64,000 nucleotides of DNA from Ophiura sarsii. Taxonomy: Eukaryota > Echinodermata > Ophiuroidea > Amphilepidida > Ophiuridae. The DNA is taken from assembly GCA_035610835.1 (NCBI GenBank), contig CM069458.1:32017449-32081448 (forward strand). Direction: 5' to 3'. This document shows positions 37,886-51,649 of this stretch, piece after piece (within the stretch, counting starts at the first letter, position 1; each line of letters begins with the position of its first letter). The notes under the pieces are model-generated. The model did not search any database. It saw only the letters and a program-made list of their open reading frames with translations, and had not been told where the DNA came from. The position numbers and the translations under genes are program-made.

Positions 37886-38519
37886 TACGAATTAAATTGC
37901 GAGTGCAGCGGAGAAAGATCCCCGGATGTGGAAGCTTCGCTGTACAACAGCATAGGGATTAACTAAATTAGTAAAATGTTCACAATAATTTAAGGGTTTT
38001 CTTGTTGTATGGAGACGAGCTGCGAATACTGAAATATTGACCTTCGATATGTAATGCAGCTTTTCAGCGTCGGATATAAATGTTTGGTGTCGAAAGCATG
38101 ATTTTAATTTCCGATTTAAGACCCATTTTGGTGATTTTGTGTGCAATGCATGGCGATCGTGATAACATGGATTACGTATCGCGTGGTCTGTGTGTTGAAA
38201 TGTGCATAATTTGTTATTTTTATAAGTTTCATTTGTAATGTAAGCTTAATAAACAATCACTTTGCAATTTGTGCAAAAATGTCACCCAAAAAAGAAGTCA
38301 TTAGTAATGCATTATAAGTGGCCTCAGCAACGGCGGCCTCCGATTAGTCACGTGTCCAGTAAATTTACTCTGGAAAGTTTAATCCTTATGGCTGACTGCC
38401 TGGGATTACAGGATCAACCGCCTTTACCTATTTACAAACTGATTTTAACATATTTGCCAATTCCAAAACAGCAATTCCGGTGTTCTACATACATTTCTCT
38501 AACCAAATGAATCCTAGGC

Positions 38520-38700
38520 GATCCTCCCTTCCTGTATGGCCTCACAATACATTCCTTTAAATCGTAACTTAATAAACACTTATGCACGTTATTTGTGGTC
38601 ACTGATCAAGTGAGTCTTGATGTACCAGGCGCGAGTTAATTGCCCTAAGTTGACAATTTACACTTTCAAGATTACCATCGCACGGATATACATCAGACTA
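38520..38700 (-). repeat. Inverted fragment of the tandem-unit 3' part
   Basis: In reverse it matches tttaaaggaatgtattg, ttatttgtggtcactgatca and gtacatcaagcctcacttg of 12960-13040, 18735-18800 and 23115-23180. Confidence 0.75.
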
Positions 38701-38880
38701 ATAGAACATGATGTTACAGCGCGAAATAAGAAATTACATAGTGTCCCAATACAAGTGTTAACAATTTCAAAAAAATACGCATTGATTAAAGGGACGCTAA
38801 GAGATGTGTTGGAGACTGCGCCCTCAATTATGATAAAAACTGGGATTGGTATATTTTTTACAATTGAATTCCATGAATGA

Positions 38881-41479
38881 ACTATACACTAATATTACCT
38901 GAAGATATAAGTTTTGATTTTTTTTACGTATTCATGTACGTGTTCATGTATAAAGAAACACAGACTGTATAGTAGTCATCTACAAACAAAAACACCTGTA
39001 GTTTCACCAATGTTATATGGGTTAATTTTAATAGGAAACCATTTTTTTTTTGTTTTTTTGTTTTTTGTTTTTTAAACCATACATTCTTTCGATCTGCTAT
39101 CGCGAGTGCAGGATGAGAACACCATCCATTTCTATGATTAGCGTTATATGATGCATATGCTCCAGGCTTTAGTTTTCATTATTATCTCGGGTACATTCTG
39201 TTTTAACAGTCACTCAAATGAGATTGGTGAATAGTAACCCTTACATAAAAACCTTAAACTTCTATTGTGATCGTCGTAACCCTTAATCGTCCTACAGCCA
39301 CAGAGGAAAATATCCCCATAGCAGTGGTCAATTTGTAAGCAATTTATGCAGTTCTCAGTTGGGAAAACAGGCTGATCAACTCTTGCATCCCATAAGGATT
39401 TGCTGCATAAATATGACCCATAAATGCTTCCTGTTTTGTTGATATTTCAAGACGATCAAAATAAACTCTTCGTATTATTTACGTTTAACCATCTACAAAA
39501 GCACCATTTTAAACGATTAGATAACAGTGATACTCGTTTTATGACATGCCTTTGGGGGAAGTACTCGCAGGGCGGAGAAGAGGACCAAGCTATTAAGTTT
39601 ATAATACATGCATTATTGTTTATTTATTAAACGTTCAACTTACTCCCCGACTTACTCATATAGCAAATATCACCCAGCATATGAATAGCATGCTTGAAAG
39701 ACCAGTATGGAAGGCCATCACAGAAGTTCGTCCCTTCGGGACGCCTTAAGCAAGCAAGCAAGTTGGCCTATACATGAAATTAACTTGTCAAATCTGTTCC
39801 CCTCTTGCAACTCTACCTCCTCAGCCCACCCCTATTTGGTTTAGTCCCGTAATGGCTGCCGACGTGCCATCTTGAATTACTTGAGTAACATCAAGTTCTT
39901 CCATTTTAAATATAGACGGATTAATCCTGCATGGTCAAAGCCTGAGCCTTTACAAAATTCCTGAATACTGGTGTCCGTCAGGCTTTTTCAGGTGTACCTT
40001 CAACCATACTTATTTGTTCACAGAATTATATACTCCTCATTCACTTCAAAAACTGCTGGTCATTGACTGTCTGCCAGTTATAATAGGTATACATACTCGT
40101 ACAAACTTGTTCCAAGGGTATGTCATGAAAAGCTGAATCAGAGATTACAAAGGTATTCACGAGACGACCGTAATGATAAAACGCTGACGGCCTCAATATA
40201 GATGTCTGTTCTCGTATTGCTATCAGCGAGATGGACATAACAACTAGCTAAGCTGACAGAATGAATTCATCACGATGTTTCAATTTTGCGCGTGCATAAG
40301 CACGACATGTATACCGTACGTTGTGGTTAAATATGTCGTTTGTTTGTGTATTATTTAAATAACAGACGGGCGCAAGACGTACGTATTGACCACTGTGGTA
40401 AATTGAATCTGGCTTGACGTGTTTAAGAGTAATTAAAGAACGCGTGTTTAACTACAAAAGTAAATTAATAAAACGCGAGGAGTGTATTACAATATTCGTA
40501 TTAAAGGGGACATGTCACGTTGTATTACCCATAGGGTGGGTTAATTCCAATAAGTCCTACGTTCGAGAGGTTTTTTTTGTCTCGGAAGGTAATTCATAAT
40601 CAGGAGATCAGGCAATGTGCATTTTGGATAATTTCAAAAATGCTTCAATGCAGTGAATGCTTCAAATTCACGTGTCGCAAACAATGTAATACCAATAATT
40701 ATAACACTGACTTAATGATAATATTTATAAGGTATTTCTTTCTTGAACCCTTTACTAAATGCATGTAGTTAAAACTATGTATTTCTTGCCCTAGCGTAAG
40801 AAGTGATAAAGAATATGTGTTGTTGAATTTTGCTTATTATATGAATTTAAATTTGTTTGGTCCTAGTTTAGTCATTTTTGTTGTTGATATAAGCCGGTCT
40901 TTTTTACTTTTAACCACAAACGAAACCAATTAATTGTAAATTCCTTAGAATTATGTGAAATATGTATTTGTTTTATTATTATTATAACATTCATGTCATT
41001 GTCAAGTATATTGTTTAATTAAATAGATTAAATTAATTGCTCGATAGCATGTTATAATGTTAAAATCACGTTGAGAAATGCTAAAATCAGAAATCCATGT
41101 GTTGCAACGTGGCATGGTGCGTTTTCGAGATCAGGTTGATGCATTTTATACATTACAAGATAAGGGAATATGTCTGGACTGATAACGTAATGTAATATCA
41201 TGGAATATTTCAAAATATTATGGTGATGGATAACATCTTCCTATCATTCAACCTTTAATAACCGTATTCGAAGATATCCTCTCACTTTTTCACGAGCAAA
41301 TACACGTGGAAATAATACCTACTGATAAAGCATACATTATCTGCTTTAGAAATGTTCGAGACTGTTTAATATTTATTTTCAAACAAGTATGACTTGAAAC
41401 GTGACAAGATTAACATCGTCGCCGCATTGCCCTCAGCGAAGATTGGATAGCGATGCTACGATCGTTATCCGATCAAGCA
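38881..41479. other. AT-rich sequence, no gene; small SINE-like tail
   Basis: At 39690-39762 a hairpin tcccttcggga is followed by gccttaagcaagcaagcaag, which looks like the 3' tail of a retroposed repeat. T/G-rich low-complexity sequence lies at 39043-39076. Nothing else recognisable. Confidence 0.4.
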
Positions 41480-41640
41480 ACCTATAAAAGTATATTACTA
41501 CAACCAAAGACAGCATCCCAATAGCGAATATCGGTAATCAGATTTTTAACGACGCTGCTTGCAATTCAAACATCCAATTATCATACGTTGCGGTTTTTAC
41601 AGCTCCAATTGAAATGCCCGTGAGTGTTGGCACATTCCCT
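41480..41640 (-). repeat. Inverted fragment of the tandem unit
   Basis: Segments cgaatatcggtaatcagatt, attcaaacatccaattatca and aatgcccgtgagtg match, reversed, 7050-7145 (copy A) and 26835-26930 (copy D). Identity is low but order is kept. Confidence 0.6.
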
Positions 41641-44240
41641 GTGATTTCTACATGTGTGCGTATATACCCAATGGTATTACAAGAAAATTCAGATTATGGC
41701 AAGAGTAACGCTAGATTTGTAATCAAATATAATTCGAGGACACATGATTGATGTTATTGAGTGGGTTTGAATAAAGAAAGAGCCATTCACGTGTTAATTT
41801 CGCGGTAAACTATTAAAAGCACGCTGCATGAGATGCAACATGATTTTATTCGCCTCGCGCTAGTCGCAACTCGAGTTAATTGAACGGTTGCATTAATTTA
41901 GATGTCACATTGTACTTATATCGCTACATATGACAACAATAACGTCTGATATGGCACATATCATACTTGGGACGAGGTCTAGTAAAATTAACATTGCATC
42001 GAGGGGTTTTGATCTGTGTTGAGCAATCTATTACCGCATCAAAACAATAGCCCAACGATTAATGGCGCCTAGTGCAAGTTGCCAAATAAAAGTGGCTTTC
42101 TGTTTGGTTTTGATCAGCAAATCAAATGAATGCAAGCTGATAAATATCCTCAACCATACGTATTTCCAAAATATCATGATATTTTGTGTTCATTAAGTTC
42201 AAAAATATCGTCAAGGTTACTTCAAAGATTTCGCGTCATATATTGCCTGAATTGCTGCAGTGAATTCACCTATCACAACAACAAAATGAACATAATACTT
42301 AAACTTATTCTAAATTGTATAAACATGATAAAGGGGTCAGAAATATTTCGATTTGCCACCGGGTTGTATATCAACCTTCCAGGACAACAAATACTTTCAT
42401 TTTAGTTTTGTGTCGTGTACTATGGTTTGTTGAGTACCAAAATTGCTAAGTATTCATCCGCACGTAAATGGGGATATCTACTGCGCGCGTCAATCGGTGT
42501 GAGTGTACGGCACGCGTATCATGTCACTTTTGAGATCGAATGTGCTGTTAATGATACGTAATTAAATTAATTTTAAGGGTAACAAAGCTCACCTATTTTC
42601 AACTAAACAAACTGTAGGACTATAATCATTTTGTAGACTGATTTATCGAACGATGTTATGGCCATTACTAGCCTCTGGTCCAATTTGTTGCGTCCTATAT
42701 ATGCAAGGACAAGTTAGAGCATAAAACAAGATGGTGCGATAATGTGTAAACACGACCCAACAAGACTAGGCAAAGATACATGTTGGCACATGGTAATTTA
42801 TTGAGACAATTTAAAATGGGTTCGTTTTAGATTTGTTTTAGCATCCTCACTTTGGCGGTATTACGACTACCAAATTAAAAACGATGTATCTAGTTAATGT
42901 AGATTATTGATACAACATGTACAAGCTATCAAAAACTTCCATTAATCTTTTTCACTAAGCAAAACCCATGATTCTTAATTTCGACATTATTATACGTTGC
43001 ACTCAATGTATTATGGGACTACAGTTCGGTGCTGAAATCCCCAAACCACACGCATGCATAGATAGTGATAGTGATAGTGATACACAGACAAGTTGTCCTT
43101 AACAACAGAAGCGGTCTTTTTGAAGACAAAACATTCAAGATAATATACCAATAACTTCATAAACACTATTTTTATGATAAATACTAATGTGGGCATCAAT
43201 CCGTGAAGAACGTGTTCCCCTCATATTTCAGTATATTAAAGCCTATTATATCTTTCTATATACCTTTTGACAATTTAATCCCGTGTATGAAAACAGATAA
43301 ACGCGCATGCATGCTTTAGTAGATTTCCTGCATGTATATAGTTAATCTAAACATCACACGGCAGTGGGAATTCTAGTTAGTAGTGCGTATTTGATGTATT
43401 ACATGATTTTATTTTCGTACTGTTCTGAAGGCCACGGCGTAGCACGTGCAAGAAATGCTTTCACCTGTCAAGGATTTATTAACGTATTGACAAAACACTT
43501 GCTCGTGAAAACAGACACATACTACATTTTCTTGTCAGATGCTACCGGGCTCATCTTTCCTCGGAGTTAAAAGCAGTTCGTTGATTTTTTTTGTGTTTTC
43601 ATGATACAAAAGAGGTACAATAGAGGGTGACCCTAAGCAAGCAATTCTATAGTCTATATTATATTCTGTACTTTGATCTACATAATTTTGTTGTATGAGT
43701 TAAAGGCATATTATACGATCTTTGAAACCTCTTTAAACCATGACTGAGTAATTTGGAAAATATTTATGATTTATGTTCAGAAATGTAAATTCGTCAAGTA
43801 AATCTGCATAAAAAAAATCAAGGATAGAGGGCGTCCCATGGAAAAGATCGCATAATATGCCTTTAAGCAAGTAATTGATATATGTTTTTGTATTGACAAA
43901 GGTGGGATTTCTTCCGTAATACAGATTTGCATACGAACAGTTATGATATATACACTTACATACATGTATTGCGCCCTATATAAGGAATAAACAGCAATAT
44001 ATATTTAGCTTTATTCCGTGAATAACAGACTATCCAATATTTTTCGTTTAAATAGGTTTCCTTTCCCTGGTGTTAGAATCTTACGATATATTATCATGTT
44101 TCTGGTCCTTTCGATATATGATATAGGGCGCTATATTTTACAAATATGTATTACGGAAAATAAAGTCGCGACCTCAGTATGTAGACTCATTCGTGTTACC
44201 AGGGAGTCCCGGTATAGGAGAGTCTGTCTTGGATAAGTAT
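41641..44240. other. AT-rich sequence, no gene seen
   Basis: Contains a short (gatagt)n microsatellite at 43060-43083 and a weak inverted pair, ttaaaggcatattatacgat (about 43700) with its complement near 43845-43866. ORFs look random. Confidence 0.4.
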
Positions 44241-44245
44241 ACTTA

Positions 44246-44640
44246 TCTTATCATCATCATCATCATCTACCTATACTGTGCATAAACCTCAATATTGAGT
44301 ATACTCGCACAATGTATCCCTGGAACCTAGGAATACAAACATGAGCGTACAGACACAGACCGGGACGATCCCCTACTCTTTACGAAGGAGTCTGTGACCT
44401 TTTAACGTGCTCGGGGATAGCTCTTCCGATACACGGGACCAACATTTCTACGTACCTTCCGAAGCACGATGCGCCATGAACATGCCAACTTCAGTCTGCA
44501 CGGTCTGAAGGAGGCATGGGGACGAGGCTGTGTTGGTGTATCGTTTTGAACTCTCACTCATAAACGATCCACCAACAGAACTACGGTGCGCAGCAGTGTA
44601 CGACGCTCTAACCGACTGCGCCACCTCGCCCCATAATCTT
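44246..44640 (-). mobile_element. tRNA-derived SINE, reverse orientation, (atg)n tail
   Basis: The minus strand starts with gaggtggcgcagtcggttag, then agcg, a strong A box. A B-box-like gagttcaaaac follows about 80 bases later, so the tRNA region looks expanded. The body includes cccgagcacgttaaa and gtaggggatcgtcccggtct. The 3' end is a (gat)n run at 44246-44268, typical of SINE tails. The 109-codon ORF across it reads through the tRNA-like head and is not a gene. Confidence 0.75.
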
Positions 44641-45068
44641 ATCTTAGTCATCATGTCACCAGGACTCTGTATGGGAAACTGGGTCTTGATTAACATTGTT
44701 ATTTTGACTTCATTCATTGTTAACGGCAAGTCCTGGTATAAGCTGGTCGTTAGTTGATAACATATTCTTGTTTTCACTAGTCGTTCTATGGCGGTGTGGG
44801 CAAGTCAGTTTTGGATAGTGTTGTTATCTTAACTGAGTCGCGAAGCAAGGAATCTTTTTCAAGGCAGGTCCGAAATGAATATGTATTTAATATTTTCACA
44901 CAGACGCGTATTACGGGGAATACTGGAAACGGGCAAGTTTTGTTATCTCATCTAAGTGGTTCTCCCGATATTTCCCAGGAAGTTCCGATAAGAGTACAAC
45001 AGTGTGTTATTCTCGGTATACATGGTGTAGCAAGACCTGTTATGAGGAAACATTATTGCTGTGGCTAG

Positions 45069-46208
45069 TTAAAGGCAGCTTTGAAGTTGTAATGTAATCT
45101 TGTCTTTGTTGTATTACCAATTTGCTTGGTATAAGGAGGTCTGTCGGTAAAGCCTGTAGGCTTAAAATCAGTCGTGTTAAGGGAATATAAATCCTTAAGA
45201 AAATAACATCTGAGAATGGTTTTAAACACTTACCGTATGAATATAATAGTTATCTTCTATGCATATCATACTAGTGTCTATGCTAATTATGCGTGTATTT
45301 AATTATTTATTGCTTGAATATGTTATCATTGATCATATACGTACACAGACACGCAGATATTATCATGTTAATGCTGTACAGTATTATAATAATACACGTT
45401 TTCCTGGGTGTGCGTGAATGAATTATAAAATATTCAATTCGTCATTATCCCTTTGAATGTAGGCCCAGTAGTTTAATAATCAACACTAAAAGTAACACTA
45501 AGTGATGTCATAATTCAAGTATGTAGCCATTAGCCAATGAATTGGTCGCTTAATGAATAATCAATTGAAGTATTTCGGAAAATAGAAAAAAATGTAGATT
45601 CAGGCCTCATTAAAATATTTAAAATAATATACGTAAGGTTTAACATTTAGACGCCAACAAAACTCTTCTTAGCTATCAGTAGTTAAGATATTTTGCTATA
45701 ATTTCCGTGACCTTAGCACTTTTTGATGTACGTGTCGCTAACTACTCATTTGGTATCCCTCCTAATTCCATTTATATGCACATTTGAATAGCGTGGCATT
45801 TGCTTGGGTAAATTTAAATTCATGCATAGGCGCATAATATTTGGAGATGTGTTGCATCAACGTTTTGAAGTCCATTATATCGCAGCGAAACAATATCATC
45901 TAAAACATTCCGATATTGTCGTGATTGGTATATTGTGGTTCCTCTAACATTAAATGGAATAAGTCCAAATCAATAACCGATCTGCCAATGTTTATGAATC
46001 TACTCTAACTCAAAAGGAGTGCCATGCATCGCTAAATGACAATATAGAATGAAATGACAAACAGCCCTCGCATCCTCCTCTGGATCATATGTCCACGTTC
46101 AAAGCACTGTGCATGTAAATATTGAATAGCACCAAGATCGAAATAAGATTAAACAAGCATTACTGACGTCACCAATGTAATGTAGGTGTAATTGAACCCG
46201 TTAAGCAA
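45069..46208. other. AT-rich sequence, no gene seen
   Basis: No defined repeats or credible exons. Confidence 0.4.
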
Positions 46209-46210
46209 TA

Positions 46211-47150
46211 CCCAGATAACACAGATACGTCGGGCCGACGTCGGGTTTTGGTCGGTAACGTCGGCTGGACGTCGTGTCTTATTCGAGACGTCCAGCCGAC
46301 GTCGGCACAACGTTGGTATTTATTGGCTAACAAAACGTCAGTCCATTGACGTCGTCAGAACGTCGAGTATACGTCGGGTACTGTACGTTCGCCTACTGCC
46401 GTCGTATGGACGTCGGTTGTAGGTCGTCAAAAGACCGTAATTATGTTGGTCTTATTGGGGATGTCCACTAAACGTCGGCTCGACGTTGGACAAACGTGGC
46501 TTACAAAACGTCGGCTCAATAACGTTATAAAGACGTCATCTTTAGGCCAAGTACAGAACGTCGGCGTACTGCTGTCGAATGGACGTCGGCTTAACGTCGG
46601 CGAAAACTGTCAATTCTGTCAGTAAATAAAGACTTATTATGGACGTCTTTTAAACGTCGGCATGACGTTGGTCAAACATGGCCTATATACGTCGGTCTAC
46701 TGACACTTTAAGGACGTCATATTTAGGCCAAGTACAGAACGTCGGCGTACTGCTGTCGAATGGACGTCGGCTTAACGTCGCCGAAAACTGTCAATTCTGT
46801 CAGTAAATGAAGACTTATTATGGACGTCTTTTAAACGTCGGCATGACGTTGGTCAAACATGGCCTATATACGTCGGTCTACTGACGCGTTAAGGACGTCA
46901 TGTTTAGGTGAAGTACAGAACGTCGGCGTACTGCTGTCGAATGGACGTCGGCTATATGGGGCTGACCCGACCCGCTGAGAAACGTCAGTTAAGGTAAACA
47001 TCATGTCTCATAATTAACGGTCAGTCAAACATGGCCCACGCACCGTCGGCCCATTGATTTTTTTAGAAAGTTGTTCGCAGGCCAATTTAACACTAAGGTC
47101 GGCAAACTGCTGTCTAATGGACGTCGGATAGCCTTGAAACATCGTCCTAA
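46211..47150. repeat. acgtcgg array with 181-bp higher-order repeat
   Basis: Dense acgtcgg and gacgtc words. A 181-bp unit repeats about three times: tttaggccaagtacagaac begins at 46541 and 46722, and a variant at 46903. Units carry ggacgtcttttaaacgtcgg and gtactgctgtcgaatgg. Confidence 0.85.
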
Positions 47151-48715
47151 AACACTATGGTTTGCCCATTGACATAGTTCGGTCAGACAAGTCCGGGAGT
47201 CAAGTACCGTATGCGGTATAAAGTAGGCTGTGCGTTAATACCAACGATTTTTTCAGTTACCCTATTATACGGGTAATTTCCTCTATAGAGGGTAAAAGTA
47301 AGTACAATATCTATGGGGTTTGGTAAAAGCACCCTTTTCTTTATTGATACCGGTTAATAAATTAACATACTCCTTTCGAAATCTTTAGATTTCTTCGGCC
47401 CTCTTTTTATTGTGCTTGGAAAAATAGCTAGGGCAGTTTTATAACGAAAATATCATACGTTTTTGATATTTATTTCCATACCTATGGTCCATCTATATCC
47501 TTTTACTGCATGTATAAAGCACAGGTTTTGCGATTTGAAGTATAAAAGGAAAATTCTATAATTTGTTGTATAATATTAATATCACCACCCCTCATACGGC
47601 CGGGCAAATGAATTTTGTTGAACCGATCCGCGATAAATAATAATGCCGACCAATTTGCACGCAAGGGGGGAGGGCACTTGTGGTGCGTCTATAACAACAA
47701 CAAAAACAGTCTGGATTAGGCCCGTCATGAGCCACACCGGATATCGTTCACTTTCTATTACATAGGCCTACAGCAAAAATTGATCATTTTGATCATTTAT
47801 AAATGTACAGAATTAGTAAGTCAGTTGAAATCAAAGTTGCTTAGTCAGTAAGTTCATGTTTAATAGTTCATTTGTGAGAACTCTGTATGATGGCGGGGTC
47901 ATAATGCCTAAAATAATATCGGAGCTAAACAGAATGTAGGGTACGTTACTTCTCAATTAAACACCTTAAGACATTCATCTAAATAGTTATTTCTTCTTTA
48001 TTGAGAAGCTAGACGCAACTGGCTCTAGACTTATAACAGACCGTGGTATATGGGACTATGGGCGCATGGTCTTTCTTACCATACTTATTATAACGGCCTA
48101 TATATAGCAAAATTGATCAATTTTAAGTTCTATCAGAAGATTGGACATTGAAACATTAGCTATCTTTCAGTACTATAGCATGGTAAGTTATATTCCTACA
48201 TAACATGCCACCACATATCTACCTAGTTCACATGGTAAGCTTAGGTTCAAATGAAATGATAAACCGTTATCCTACTCTATAACCCAATCCCCTAACATGA
48301 GATCACGTTTGTAGTCTGAATAATTCCTTCATTTGAACATTTATTCGCATCTCAAGTCGATTGTGCGCTGAACTCGTTTGTGCTGAATACGGCGCACATG
48401 GCGTCATTATCGTATTATGGACCTTTCAGCCGGAGTAAACCCGTGGATATTCAAGTATATAGATCTTTTTTATCGTTTTTACCTATACACATATGGATGG
48501 GGAGGGTACATGTAGTCGTCTGATCATGCACAGAAACAGTTGAAATCAAAGTAATACATAACTCCTTTTCCCCTCTTCTTCTTAAAATCATGTAACACTT
48601 TGAGAACAATATATCTGTCCTTCTTAACTTTAAGAAGAGTTCCGAAGCTAACTTTAAAATGTATAGAATTGAGTTACTCAGGCCTATTCTACTTATCTTA
48701 TGAGAGTTTTCGTTC
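47151..48715. other. Mostly unique sequence, no gene seen
   Basis: No credible exon or bounded repeat. A weak inverted motif (taccctattatacgggta) lies near 47259. Confidence 0.4.
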
Positions 48716-49832
48716 TTAACACTTTCCACGCGACTATTGGTTTTACCATTTATACAAAACAGATTTGTCAGAAATTCAATAATTTTGACAATTTCGAAAC
48801 ATTTTGTGAAATTTTGGAACTATCGTCTGCAGACGCCTGCCGCGTGGAAAGCGTTAACAACATGATTTAAAGGAACTCTTCTTAATCCGATCATTTTGGC
48901 TTGCTATATTTTGATATTTGATATCAGAAGAGCCTCCCTATTTTTCATTATTTGTGTACAAATGTTTTGCGCAAGACATGTTCCTTTTTAGATTATATAG
49001 ACCATGCCAACATGCAGTGAATTACAGTGAAAACGCCAGTGTGTGTAAACTATAATACTTAATGAGCAAATGTCATGGCACCTTAAAAAATTCTTCTGAA
49101 GAACCATTGGATAAGTATGTAACTATACTTTTGAATACTGCTAGAATAGATAACATGAAGTTGAAAATCGGGCCAGAAATTAGAACACATATAACTTTAA
49201 CAAACAGAACCTTTTCATTATGAATTAGTTATGCAGTTTACCGTGTAGCTTGTGTAATCCAAGAGTATGAAGATACGGGAACCATAGGCTAATATTGACT
49301 TACATAGCCTTAAAAAAATAGTTTCAAATTATATAACAAAGGTAAGTCTTATTATGTATTTATACCTGTGATATTAATGAAAGCTTTGAATGATAGTGAA
49401 TATGATCGGTTAATTTTAACTGCTTTAATTTGAGTCGGAATTAAAGTTTAGTGTAAAATATCTCAGTTAAACGGCGCTTGGTGTGCCCCAGGTTTGGACC
49501 CGAAAGAAGGAAATTCCTTTTCACCAAAGGAGCACCGTTGATGAACGGTGCTGAATGATAAGAGTTGATGATAAGAGTTGACACACCATTTTGTCTGATT
49601 ATCTATTCCTTAAGACTTTCCACGCGGCAGGCGTCTCCAGGCGACATTCCATAATATTGTTCAAAAATGTCAACATTATATTGAATTTCATTACCATATT
49701 TTCAATCACCACGAGAAATGAATTGAAATACATATATAACATCCGGATAAACATGCCTAGTTTTGGTTTAGTTTTGAGATAGACTTTGACGAATGGCTCT
49801 GAATAATCTGTTTTGTATACGGTAAAACTTAC
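48716..49832. repeat. 1.1-kb duplicated segment, copy 1, bounded by CACGCGG MITEs
   Basis: It opens with a short MITE (48716-48858; ttaacactttccacgcg to ggaaagcgttaac) and ends with a second family member (49610-49832). The region between matches 50579-51445, including ggcgcttggtg, gtttggacccgaa and the hairpin agcaccgttgatgaacggtgct split around 49530-49551. Confidence 0.8.
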
Positions 49833-50479
49833 TTGGTGGCTGAGAAAAGGGAAATCATACATAGTATAGGCCAGGGTTGTACAAAGTGCGGGAGCAGGGA
49901 GCACCGCTCCCGGGAAATAATGAGCAGAATTGGGGAAATAATGCCAAGTGGAAAAGAAAAAGTATTGGGGGAAAAGGGTGAAAATAGATGAAGAGAAAAA
50001 AATACAACTTTGGGTTATGAGCTGTGGTTGCACAGGTCAGGTATACTAACCGTGTTTATTGTTTTTATTGCTTTTCCCCAGTGGCGGCGCCAGGGGGACA
50101 AGGGGCATTTCCCCAAAAATATGTTTGTGCCCCACCCCTACTCCCCCCACCCCCCTCACAAAAAAAATCAATTTAGTTAAAATTAGAAAAAAAATGCAAT
50201 TTTAGCATAATAAGGCAAAAAAAATCGCGCTTCGCGCACATTCTCTTACTAAATTAGGTTAAATTAGGTAACATTTGACAAGTTTAGTGTAAAATGCCAC
50301 ACAAGATTCTTCCCAAATGTAAAATTATTACTATATTACACCGGTAGTAGCCTCTACATCTAAACAACACTATAGCGACCATATTGTAATCTGATTTTTT
50401 ATCAAACCTGTAAGTGTAGGTGAGGAAATGTTAAGCTCAAAACCTTGCTCCTGGGGAAGAAACAACTAAACAACATATT

Positions 50480-51640
50480 TTTCAGAAATTCAATAATTTT
50501 GACAATTAAGAAACATTTTGTGACATTTTGGAACTGTCGTCTGCAGACGTAGACGCCTGCCGCATGGAAAGCGTTAACAACAGGATTTAATAGGAACTCT
50601 TCTTAATCCGAGATCATTTTGGCTTGCTATATTTTTCATTATTGGTGTACAAATGTTTTGCGCAAGACATGTTCTTTTTTAGATTATATAGACCATGCCA
50701 ACAACATGCAGTGAATTCGTCAGTGAATTACAGTGAAAATGCCAATGTGTATACTATAATAATACTTAATGGGCAAATGTCATGTTACCTTGTGCTTCTG
50801 AAGAACCATTGGATAAGTATGCAACTATACTTGTGAATACTGCTAGAATAGATAACATGAAAATCGGGCCAGAAATTAGAACACATATAACTTTAACAAA
50901 CAGAACCTTTTCATAATGAATTAGTTATGCAGTTTGTTACGGTGTAGCTTGTATAATCCAAGAGTATGAAGAAACGGGAACCATAGCCATTGACTTTCAT
51001 AGCCTTAAAAAAGGATTAAAAATAGAAAAGCTTTGCCGCATTCAAACCTCTGTTGTTTTAATCGTAAAAGTGTCCGTGTGATCGAAATCATTCTTGCACC
51101 TCTTGTTTGCCCTATCCTCATATAGCTCCCCGGAAAATGGTTTCAAATTATATGAAAAAGAAAAGTCTTATTATTTATTTATACCTGTGATATTAATGAA
51201 AGCTTTGAATGATAGTGATGATCAAGTTAATTTTAACTGCTTTAATTTGAGTTGGAATTTTAAAAGTTTAGTGTAAAATATCTCAGTCAAAACGGCGCTT
51301 GGTGCGCCCCTGGTTTGGACCCGAAGGAGGAAATTCCTCTTCACCAAAGGAGCACCGTTGATGAACGGTGCTGCTGCAGACTGTCCATTCCTTGGACGTG
51401 AATGATGAGTTGACATACACACCATTTTGCCTGATTATCTATTCCTTAAGACTTAAATTTCCACGCGGCAGGCGTCTGACTCTGCAGGCGACATTCCAAA
51501 ATAGTGTTCAAAAATGTCAAAAATTATTGAATTTCATTACCATATTTTCAATCACCACGAGAAATGAATTGAAATACATATAAACATGCCCAGTATTGGT
51601 TCAGTTTTGAGATAGACTTTGACGAATGGCTGTGAATACT
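50480..51640. repeat. 1.1-kb duplicated segment, copy 2
   Basis: It opens with a truncated CACGCGG MITE (50480-50578) and ends with another (51446-51640). It differs from copy 1 by an extra segment of about 100 bp near 51015-51120. The unique spacer 49833-50479 contains agtggcggcgccaggggg (50081), resembling a hAT-type end. Confidence 0.8.
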
Positions 51641-51649
51641 CTGTTTTGT

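Noticed and set aside
44781..45068. ORF starting SFYGGVGKS, resembling a Walker A motif
   Set aside because: A short G-x-G-K-S match without the rest of a P-loop domain is weak. There is no clear start codon or splice sites, and it lies next to a SINE.
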